This document shows, piece after piece, positions 6,803 through 12,788 of a DNA stretch of 12,788 nt (the stretch's first letter is position 1; each line of letters begins with the position of its first letter). The notes beneath the pieces are model-generated. The model was not told the origin of the DNA. It made no database searches and worked only from the letters and a program-made list of their open reading frames with translations. Both the position numbers and the translations under genes were made by a program. This DNA is from Competibacteraceae bacterium UBA2792 (lineage in GTDB: Bacteria > Pseudomonadota > Gammaproteobacteria > Competibacterales > Competibacteraceae): the NCBI GenBank assembly GCA_002352125.1, contig DEHU01000196.1:4055-16842 (forward strand), written 5' to 3'.

Positions 6803-7495
6803 ATGATCCGGGTGCTGTTGGTCGACGATGATGTCGAGTTGGGTGAAATGCTGACGGAATACCTCGAACGCGAGGGTTTCGAAGCGGCGGCCGTGGCGGA
6901 CGGCGAAGCGGGCGTGCGCTGCGCGCTGTCGGGTCAGTACGGGATCGTGGTGCTGGACGTGATGATGCCGCGCATGAACGGCATCGAAGCCTTGCGTCGC
7001 ATCCGTGCGCGGGACAGCCGCATCCCCGTGCTGATGCTCACCGCCAAGGGGGACGACGTGGATCGCATCGTCGGCCTCGAACTCGGCGCGGACGATTACG
7101 TGCCCAAACCCTGCACGCCGCGCGAGCTGGTCGCCCGCATCCGGGCCATCTTGCGGCGCACTCAGTCGCCGACGCCGGCCAGCCTGCCGGCCAGCGTCCT
7201 GACCGTGGGTTCGCTGGTGATGTGGCCGGAAAAACGGAGTGCGGAGTGGAACGGTGAGCCGCTCGAACTGACCAGCACCGAATTCAATTTGTTGGAGGTG
7301 CTGGTCCGCAATGCGGGGCGGGTGGTGAGCAAGCAGGAGCTGTCGGAACAGAGTTTGGGCCGGCCGCTGGCGCGCTATGATCGGGGTATCGACGTGCATC
7401 TGAGCAGCATCCGGCACAAACTGGGGTCGGGCGGTGCGGGGCGCTCGCCGATTCAAACCGTGCGCGGCGTCGGCTATCAGTACGTCCGGGAATGA
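6803..7495 (+). CDS. cpxR: CpxR-like OmpR-family response regulator
   Basis: This is a DNA-binding response regulator of 230 residues. The receiver domain (about 1-120) has the acidic pair Asp8/Asp9, the phospho-acceptor Asp52 in LDVMMP, Thr80 and Lys102. The winged-helix domain (about 133-228) has LTSTEFNLLEVLVRNAGRVV, then LSEQSLGRPLARYDRGIDVHLS and RGVGYQYV. The phrase around LGRPLARYDRGID is close to E. coli CpxR (LGKRLTPFDRAID) and unlike most OmpR relatives, so CpxR is the best label. One variation is KPC in place of the usual KPF after the receiver lysine. ATG 6803 starts exactly at the conserved IRVLLVDDD; its ribosome site is weak (AGG about 12 bases upstream). It overlaps the kinase gene by 4 bases and sits behind the GTAAA array that matches the CpxR box. 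Confidence 0.93.
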   Translation: MIRVLLVDDDVELGEMLTEYLEREGFEAAAVADGEAGVRCALSGQYGIVVLDVMMPRMNGIEALRRIRARDSRIPVLMLTAKGDDVDRIVGLELGADDYVPKPCTPRELVARIRAILRRTQSPTPASLPASVLTVGSLVMWPEKRSAEWNGEPLELTSTEFNLLEVLVRNAGRVVSKQELSEQSLGRPLARYDRGIDVHLSSIRHKLGSGGAGRSPIQTVRGVGYQYVRE

Positions 7496-8850
7496 TCGCC
7501 GTGGGCCGGCTGTTCTGGAAGTTCTTTTTCGCTTTCTGGCTGGCGTTGCTGGTGGCGGGCGCGGGCGTGGGCGCGGCGGTCTGGCTGCACCAGCGGACGC
7601 TCGACGAGCGAGGTCAGGAAGTGGCGAGCGGCCCGCGCGTCACGTTTCTGGTGAGCGCGACGGCGGCGACGCTCCGGCATGGCGGCATGGCGGCATTGCA
7701 CCGTTTGCTGGAAGAATGGAGCACCCAGCGGGGCGGCGCGCATGTATACGTCGTCGATGCCGCCGGGCGCGAGCTGCTGGGTCGCACGGTTTCCGCCGAG
7801 GCGCTGGCGCAGGCTCGCCGGCTGGCGCAAGCGGGCGGGGAGTCGCGTATCGCCCGGTTGGAAGCGGCGGACGGGCAGCAATACCTGTTTTTCGTTCCCG
7901 CCGAGGGCGACGAGGCGCTACAGCGACGCCCTCCACCTCCATCGCCATTGCTGCCGATTGGCATCGGCATTCTGGCCAGCCTCGGCTTCAGCGCGCTGCT
8001 GGCCTGGTATCTGTCGAAGCCGATCCGTCACCTGCGCGGCGCGTTCGATGCGGTGGCCACGGGAAAACTCGAAACGCGAATCGGGCCGCGCATGGGGCGG
8101 CGGCGCGACGAAATCGCCGATCTCGGCCGGGATTTCGACCGCATGGCCCAGCAACTGCAAATTCTGGTCGGTTCCCAACGGCGCTTGTTGCACGACGTTT
8201 CGCACGAGCTGCGCTCGCCGCTGGCCCGGCTGCAAGCGGCCATCGGGCTGGCCCGCCAGCAGCCGGAAAAGCTGGACGCTTCGCTGGATCGGATCGAGCG
8301 CGAATCCGGCCGGCTCGACGAACTGGTGGGGGAGCTGCTGACCCTGTCGCGGCTGGAAGCCGGCATGGGTGGCGCGGTGGACGAAGAGGTCGATTTGGTG
8401 GAACTGATAGCGGGCATCGCCGACGATGCGCGGTTCGAGGCGGAGACAAACGGACGCCAGGTGCGGTTTTGTGGCGATGGCGAGTTCGTCGTCAAAGCGC
8501 GGGCCGAATTGCTGCACCGCGCGCTCGACAACGTGATTCGCAACGCGGTGAAGTATACGCGCGAAGGTACGGAGGTCGGGGTCGAGATCGAGCGGCGAAC
8601 GGCTCCGGACCGGCTGATGGTGACCGTTGCGGATCGAGGCCCCGGCGTGCCCGAAAGCGATTTGCAAACCGTTTTCGAGCCTTTTTTCCGCAGCGGTTCC
8701 AGTGCTGCAACCGCCGGTTTCGGTCTCGGTTTGGCCATCGCCCGGCGAGCCATCGAAATGCACGGCGGGACGATCCACGCCATGAATCGCGAGGGGGGAG
8801 GGCTATGCGTCGAGATGGTTTTGCCGGCGAATGCCTCCGCGCGAGCGTAG
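7492..8850 (+). CDS. cpxA: CpxA-like membrane sensor histidine kinase
   Basis: This is the partner kinase of the response regulator, 452 residues, with its start overlapping the regulator stop as ATGA. It has an N-terminal membrane helix (about 8-31, KFFFAFWLALL), a periplasmic sensor of about 120 residues (about 32-150) ending in a proline run (147-150), a second helix (about 153-173), and a HAMP segment (about 174-226). Catalytic motifs are complete: H-box HDVSHELRSPLARLQ with His238, N-box NVIRNAVKY (about 347-355), G1 DRGPGVP (381-387), F-box FEPFFR and G2 GFGLGLAIA (409-417). The H-box and the FWLALL first helix resemble E. coli CpxA. The periplasmic domain shows no recognisable ligand motif and I cannot tell the signal it reads; envelope stress is inferred from the family and from the controlled export operon. 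Confidence 0.93.
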   Translation: MIAVGRLFWKFFFAFWLALLVAGAGVGAAVWLHQRTLDERGQEVASGPRVTFLVSATAATLRHGGMAALHRLLEEWSTQRGGAHVYVVDAAGRELLGRTVSAEALAQARRLAQAGGESRIARLEAADGQQYLFFVPAEGDEALQRRPPPPSPLLPIGIGILASLGFSALLAWYLSKPIRHLRGAFDAVATGKLETRIGPRMGRRRDEIADLGRDFDRMAQQLQILVGSQRRLLHDVSHELRSPLARLQAAIGLARQQPEKLDASLDRIERESGRLDELVGELLTLSRLEAGMGGAVDEEVDLVELIAGIADDARFEAETNGRQVRFCGDGEFVVKARAELLHRALDNVIRNAVKYTREGTEVGVEIERRTAPDRLMVTVADRGPGVPESDLQTVFEPFFRSGSSAATAGFGLGLAIARRAIEMHGGTIHAMNREGGGLCVEMVLPANASARA

Positions 8851-8908
8851 CCCGGTCGTTTCGTCGGGCGACGACAGCTATCCAGGACTTTACCGGGGAG
8901 GACGATAC

Positions 8909-9472
8909 ATGACGGATGCAACGGTAGTTGCCAGCAGCGCGGACGTGATCGCGTTCTGGTTCGCGGAGTCGGTTCGACCGCTGTGGTTCGATTCGACGCC
9001 GGATTTTGATCGGACTCTGCGCGAGCGGTTTCTGGCGACGTATCGAGCGGCGGCGGCCGGGCAACTGGCGGATTGGGAACGAACCCCGTCCGGCGCTCTG
9101 GCGCTGGCGATCACGCTCGATCAATTTCCGCTGAACATGTTCCGGGGCCAACCCGAAAGCTTTGCCACCGAAGCCGCCGCCCGCACGGTGGCGGATCGGG
9201 CCATCGCTCGCGGTTTCGACCGGGAGTTGATGCCGATGGAACGGCTATTTCTGTATCTGCCGTTCATGCACGGCGAGGCGTTGGCCGATCAGGATCGTTC
9301 GGTGCAACTGTTCGAGCAACCCGGCCTCGAAGACAGCCTGCGTTTCGCCCGCCACCACCGCGACCTGATTCGCCGGTTCGGCCGTTTCCCGCATCGCAAC
9401 GCCATCTTGGGGCGAGACAGCACGCCCGAAGAAGTCGCCTACCTGGCCTCGCCCGAAGCGTTCCACGGTTGA
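8909..9472 (+). CDS. DUF924 family protein
   Basis: This is a 187-residue DUF924 protein, usual length for the family, which is helical and TPR-like with no established function. Family hallmarks are VIAFWF near the start, a WF and FD pair with RERF, then WERTPSGALALAITLDQFPLNMFRG-type sequence (about 52-76), MERLFLYLPFMHGE and DQDRSVQLF. No signal peptide or membrane segment is seen, so it is probably cytoplasmic. The start is ATG 8909, with GGGGAGGA 6 bases upstream; an open frame reaches 8831 but overlaps the kinase gene. It follows the kinase by 58 bases in the same direction and may be read from the same transcript, though that gap contains a small inverted repeat and the gene has its own strong ribosome site. 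A link to the stress system is not shown. Confidence 0.9.
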   Translation: MTDATVVASSADVIAFWFAESVRPLWFDSTPDFDRTLRERFLATYRAAAAGQLADWERTPSGALALAITLDQFPLNMFRGQPESFATEAAARTVADRAIARGFDRELMPMERLFLYLPFMHGEALADQDRSVQLFEQPGLEDSLRFARHHRDLIRRFGRFPHRNAILGRDSTPEEVAYLASPEAFHG

Positions 9473-9491
9473 AGTCGCTCGATCGGCGACT
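9473..9491. terminator. Small hairpin between convergent genes
   Basis: AGTCGC and GCGACT form a perfect 6-base stem with a 7-base loop directly after the DUF924 stop. There is no T run on either side, so it is not a standard intrinsic terminator. It may still end transcription between the convergent DUF924 and PIN-domain genes. The rest of the gap to 9558 shows nothing else. Confidence 0.25.
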
Positions 9492-9558
9492 CCGGACCGG
9501 CGGAGATCGGAAATCCCAAAGACCGGGTGGATGCCCGGGCAGCGGACTTTCGGCGGGA

Positions 9559-11271
9559 TCAGGGTGCGGCGATGTTTACCCAGCAAATCCAATCGGACGA
9601 TACCGCCAGGCAATCGCTCGAATCGTAGAGACAGGCGCGATAACTCAAATCGTGCCGACCGGTGGTCAGATGCAGCTCGTCGTAGGGCATGAACAGTTGG
9701 AAATCCTCAAAACGCTGGTCATCGCCGCTTGGCGTGAAGCCTCGACCGACGCAAACGTCGCCTTGGGCGGTGCGGTACGCCTGATTGAAATCTTTGAGAG
9801 GCTGGCCGTCGATGAAGGAATAGAGCACCGCCAGATGACAGGTTTCGCCTCGGCGGCCGGCGAGCGAAAACCAGACATGGATGCGCATCCCCAAGCGGCC
9901 GTCCTGTACGACGTCGAACTCCTTCCAGATTTCTTCGACGTGCGCCGTAACCGGCGGCGGACCGCCCACCCCGAGAAACTCGCTTAACGGGGCGCTTTGA
10001 TCCGGGTTGCCGGGATCGGCGATGCCGAACAGGGGAATCCGGTGTTTTTGCCACAGATCGGTCGCGCAGTAGTAGCGGATACCGCTGTCCGCCGTAGCCA
10101 GGACCACGGCGGCGCACGCCTGGCTTTGAAGCAGATACAGGCCGTATTCGATGAGCAAGCTGTCGGTGGCGGAATCCGGATTCAGCGACGCCGAATATTT
10201 TTGAGGAGCGGCCGCGTCGCTCATGCGGACCTCTTGATACCCCACGACCCAGGGCAATCGCTCTTCGGCCAGATCGGTGATCCGCTGCCGCCCGTGCAGC
10301 GCCAGAACCCGCTTGTCGCCGTCGTCGTGGTCGATGTGATTCTGCAACTCCTGTTTGATTTCCTCGCTCACCACGTTGGTGACCTGGGATTGACGCAACG
10401 CAGTCAATTCTCGATGCAGCGGCGGTAAATCCGTCATCAGATACGAAGTGTCGTACAGTACGGCGACCCGCCGGGCGGCGCGTTGCTGGGCGCGATATTC
10501 CGCGTGCGCCCGATCGGCCCGTTGCCGGGCGTCTCGCAGCGCTTGGTGCTCGGGTTGTTGGTGGGCAAGCTGTTCGGCTTGCTCGCGCTGGGCTTGCTCG
10601 ATGGCGGCCATGCGGGCCTGACGCCGCGCTTCGGCTTCCGCCGGGGCCGGCGTGGCGCGCAGAACGGCTTCGAGGTGCGCGGCGAGGGCTTGAGCGGCTT
10701 CCCGCAAGCGATCCAGGTGCGGCGGGTCCAAATCACGGCCAGGTCCGGAATCGTAGCGATGGGGCTCATGCAATTCGATGACGACGCTGGTTTCATAATC
10801 GCCCATGTCGTCGTACTGCCAGGTGAGGCCGGACACTTCGAGAAAAGCGGTGAAATCGGGCGGAGACTGTCGGGCACTACCGCCCCGAAACAGCTTGTCC
10901 CAGAACGAGGTTTCTTGCCAGTACCAGTAGTCCACCCACAGATGGGTGCGGCCGCCGGCATTTTCGTAATACCCAGAAGGCGCGGACGAACCATCTGGCC
11001 GTGCCACCCAGGGGTTGGCCTCAAGAATTCGCGGTTCCGTTTCTTCGCCGGCCCGACCGGTTTGCTGGGGGTCCCGGTAGGGTTGCAAACCGGCGCGTTT
11101 CCAACTCGGAAAGCGCCCTCGAACTTCCGGCGTGGCTAACAGATCAAGGCACTGTTCCCGTACCGCGCAGGCTCCATGCGGAAATACGTGCACCGTCGCC
11201 AAAATGGCGTCGGGCCGGCAGCGAGTTCCGGGAACGGTGGAATCGCCTTGAATCGTCATTCTTCCCAACAC
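9559..11271 (-). CDS. Multidomain protein with coiled coil, PIN-like nuclease core and C-terminal beta domain
   Basis: I do not recognise this 570-residue architecture as a named family. The N-terminal part (about 1-180) is aromatic-rich with a segment HLWVDYWYWQETSFWDKLF and no known motif. An Ala/Arg/Gln/Glu-rich coiled coil follows (about 184-269). Next is a PIN-like fold (about 270-415): a strand then Asp in VAVLYDTSYLM (Asp274), VVSEEIKQEL (Glu303/304), DSATDSLLIEY (Asp366, Asp370) and VVLATADSGIRYY (Asp395), matching the four-acidic pattern of PIN ribonucleases. The C-terminal domain (about 442-567) looks beta-rich, with HVWFSLAGRRG, KDFNQAYRTAQGDVCVGRGFTP and FQLFMPYDELHL. No signal peptide is seen. 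GTG 11271 is favoured by AGGAG 8 bases upstream; ATG 11259 is the alternative. It lies 100 bases downstream of the VWA gene on the same strand. The nuclease role is inferred from motifs only. Confidence 0.85.
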   Translation of the reverse strand: MLGRMTIQGDSTVPGTRCRPDAILATVHVFPHGACAVREQCLDLLATPEVRGRFPSWKRAGLQPYRDPQQTGRAGEETEPRILEANPWVARPDGSSAPSGYYENAGGRTHLWVDYWYWQETSFWDKLFRGGSARQSPPDFTAFLEVSGLTWQYDDMGDYETSVVIELHEPHRYDSGPGRDLDPPHLDRLREAAQALAAHLEAVLRATPAPAEAEARRQARMAAIEQAQREQAEQLAHQQPEHQALRDARQRADRAHAEYRAQQRAARRVAVLYDTSYLMTDLPPLHRELTALRQSQVTNVVSEEIKQELQNHIDHDDGDKRVLALHGRQRITDLAEERLPWVVGYQEVRMSDAAAPQKYSASLNPDSATDSLLIEYGLYLLQSQACAAVVLATADSGIRYYCATDLWQKHRIPLFGIADPGNPDQSAPLSEFLGVGGPPPVTAHVEEIWKEFDVVQDGRLGMRIHVWFSLAGRRGETCHLAVLYSFIDGQPLKDFNQAYRTAQGDVCVGRGFTPSGDDQRFEDFQLFMPYDELHLTTGRHDLSYRACLYDSSDCLAVSSDWICWVNIAAP

Positions 11272-11371
11272 AGAATAATCTCCTGTAAAAACAGAATATT
11301 TTGCTAAAACTCTAGTCGTGGATCGGTTCGCCAAATCGCGGAGCCGATTTGCCGGCTAGTGTACAGCGCCT
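11272..11371 (-). promoter_or_regulatory. AT-rich intergenic region upstream of the PIN-domain gene
   Basis: This 100-base gap separates the VWA gene from the PIN-domain gene. Its half nearest the PIN gene is clearly AT-rich against a GC-rich background, as a promoter would be, with TATTCT- and CAAAAT-like -10 candidates on the minus strand but no convincing -35. AGGAG (11284-11280) is the ribosome site. A perfect 7-base stem CAAATCG/CGATTTG with a 6-base loop lies at 11332-11351 without a T run; it could be a weak terminator of the VWA gene or an operator. Confidence 0.4.
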
Positions 11372-12788
11372 TCACCTCCACCAGAACCAGCGCCGTTTTC
11401 CCTCCGGCGGCGACTCCAGCAATTGCCGGATTCGCTTTAACCAAGCCCGGAGCGGTTCGCCTAGCGTGGCCGGTTCGACCCGGCCGCTTTCGAGGCGGTG
11501 AATCAATTCGCGTCCTTCCTTTGCCAGATCGGCGGCGATTGCGCCCAAAGCGTCCAATTCCATAACTGCGTCCCGCAAGACATCAAGCTGTTCGCTCCGG
11601 TCCGGCGCTGGTGCGTCCAAGACGGTTGCCAGATGGGTGAACCAGCTTGGCAACGATTGCGGTGGCGTCGATTGTCGCGAGGATTTTAGTGGCGCCGGCT
11701 GCCGCGCGATCGAACGTTTCGGATGGCGCCCGCTTTCCCCGGGACTGACTGGCGACGGTGCTGCGGGCGGTTCGAAATAGCTGGGTTCTGGTTCCGGTAA
11801 ACCGGGCATCGCCATGCTACTGCCCGTCATGCAACCCAAGGTTCGCTCTCCGCTTTGGGGCGCGAAAGATGGCGGGCAAGCGGCCATCGGCATCGCCCAT
11901 TCTGCCGGCGGTGCTACTGCTTGCGTCACTTGCAGCATCTCGCCGCCGGGATTGACCGTCTCGGAACGGTCCACCGCGACGAAGGCGGTAAAGCGGCACA
12001 GCACGCCGTAGCGCAGCGAAAAAGCGGTGATATCGTCCACCAGCCGGGGTTCGCGCCGGGAGTGAGCCGCAAACCGGTGCTCCAGGTCGAGCACTCGCGC
12101 CCGCGCCCACAGGGTGCGCACGGCACTATCCGGCGTTTCCACCGGCGTCAATACCTGCCGGAATGGCTGCCCGTCGGCGGTGCGGGCCGTGACCGCGATT
12201 TCCGCTGGCAGCGGGCCGCGCAATCGCCCTCCCAGCCGCACCGGCACGCCGGGGAACAAGTCAACCATGTCGGGCGCCACGTCTTCGAGCGCCGGTTCCA
12301 GGCAAATGCCGGTCAGCAGCGGCGCACCCAGCCGGCGATGCACGGCGCGCAGCACCTCGTCCAGCCGGTCTTCCGATTCGACCAGCTCGCAATGTCCGCC
12401 GCCGTAGCTCGCCAGCCGCTCCAGCAGCGAGGCATTGACCGCTTGGTCGATGCCGACGGCGAAGATCCGGCAGTGCCGGGCATGTTGTTGGACTTGATGA
12501 AGCAGTTGGTCCTCGTTGCCGGCTTGGCCATCGGTGACGAACAGCAGAATCCGCTCGCGGTTGGCGTCCGGCGGATCGGGGAAATGGTGGAGGGCGCGAG
12601 TCAGGGCCGGGGCGATTTCGGTGCCGCCGCGCGCCTCGACGCGGGCCAGAAACTCCACCGCCCGAAAGCGGTTGCGATCCGTCGCCGCCACCAGCCGGCC
12701 AGCGCTTGGCGCGGGTTCTTCGATCCGGTCGTCGAACAGCAACACGCCGAAGCGATCCCGTTCGGTCAGCGCGTCGAGCAAGCGGCCT
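11372..12788 (-). CDS. VIT/VWA-type protein (partial, 5' end beyond the window)
   Basis: This is a von Willebrand factor A domain protein of the bacterial inter-alpha-trypsin-inhibitor-like (VIT-VWA) type, entered part way through its VWA domain. The first visible residues GRLLDALTERDRFGVLLFDD continue to the window edge, so the frame is open and the true start, the VIT part and the first metal site (DxSxS) are outside. Visible metal-ion site parts are ARGGTEIAPAL (Thr) and LLFVTDGQAGNE (Asp), followed by IFAVGIDQAVNASLLERLASYGGGHCEL, typical of this group. After a beta-rich region, a long proline/serine-rich linker (roughly the segment coded by 11880-11640) leads to a helical C-terminal domain of about 90 residues ending in KRRWFWWR. 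Such proteins mediate metal-dependent protein contacts; the partner is unknown. The PIN-domain gene is next downstream and is the obvious candidate for a functional link. Confidence 0.9.
   Translation of the reverse strand, partial: GRLLDALTERDRFGVLLFDDRIEEPAPSAGRLVAATDRNRFRAVEFLARVEARGGTEIAPALTRALHHFPDPPDANRERILLFVTDGQAGNEDQLLHQVQQHARHCRIFAVGIDQAVNASLLERLASYGGGHCELVESEDRLDEVLRAVHRRLGAPLLTGICLEPALEDVAPDMVDLFPGVPVRLGGRLRGPLPAEIAVTARTADGQPFRQVLTPVETPDSAVRTLWARARVLDLEHRFAAHSRREPRLVDDITAFSLRYGVLCRFTAFVAVDRSETVNPGGEMLQVTQAVAPPAEWAMPMAACPPSFAPQSGERTLGCMTGSSMAMPGLPEPEPSYFEPPAAPSPVSPGESGRHPKRSIARQPAPLKSSRQSTPPQSLPSWFTHLATVLDAPAPDRSEQLDVLRDAVMELDALGAIAADLAKEGRELIHRLESGRVEPATLGEPLRAWLKRIRQLLESPPEGKRRWFWWR

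Noticed and set aside
8853..8873. GCCCG/CGGGC inverted repeat after the sensor kinase as an intrinsic terminator
   Set aside because: The stem is only 5 bases with a long loop and no T run, so read-through into DUF924 cannot be excluded.
7434..8912. 492-residue plus-strand open frame overlapping the sensor kinase
   Set aside because: It is an arginine/alanine/glycine-rich frame-shift shadow of the GC-rich kinase gene, whose own frame has every kinase motif.
9073..9987. Plus-strand open frame across the end of DUF924 and the PIN-domain gene
   Set aside because: No family motif is seen, and it spans two genes with clear domain evidence in other frames.
11283..11294. CTGT-AAAA-ACAG upstream of the PIN-domain gene as a LexA (SOS) box
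   Set aside because: The half-sites are 4 bases apart; the enterobacterial LexA box needs CTGT-N8-ACAG. It is a small palindrome only.

Overview
The window is a GC-rich, densely coded bacterial chromosome segment. The gene types (lipoprotein outer-membrane factor, MacA/MacB exporter, CpxR/CpxA-like two-component pair) point to a Gram-negative proteobacterium, most likely a gammaproteobacterium. The species cannot be fixed from the sequence. No rRNA, tRNA, CRISPR array, transposase or insertion sequence was seen, and no gene-free stretch exceeds about 220 bases.

Left arm (1-4705, minus strand): a four-gene operon. In transcription order it has a NOX/ferric-reductase-like flavohaem membrane oxidoreductase, a lipoprotein outer-membrane factor of the TolC/NodT type, a MacA-like periplasmic adaptor and a MacB-like ABC ATPase cut by the window edge. 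The last three form a complete tripartite export path. The start of the MacB-like gene runs through two tandem copies of a GC-rich dispersed repeat, so it carries an unusual proline-rich N-terminal tail.

Centre (4706-9472, plus strand): a stand-alone DUF262+DUF1524 nuclease of the GmrSD/SspE type, then a CpxR-like response regulator and CpxA-like sensor kinase with a 4-base overlap, then a DUF924 gene. The most notable structure is a 68-bp sequence present twice (4769-4836 and 6673-6740, 59/68 identical). Each copy is a helically phased array of six half-sites built on GTAAA. Four are perfect, with GTAAA-N5-GTAAA at its core, which is the known CpxR box. One copy lies upstream of the cpxR-like gene. 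The other lies between the divergent export operon and the DUF262 gene. The simplest reading is that the regulator controls itself, the divergent NOX/export operon and the nuclease gene, and that the nuclease gene arrived between regulator and target together with a duplication of the operator.

Right arm (9559-12788, minus strand): a VIT/VWA-type protein entering from the right edge, then a 570-residue protein with an uncharacterised N-terminal region, an alanine-rich coiled coil, a PIN-like nuclease core and a C-terminal beta-rich domain. I do not recognise this architecture as a named family. It is the best candidate here for something undescribed.
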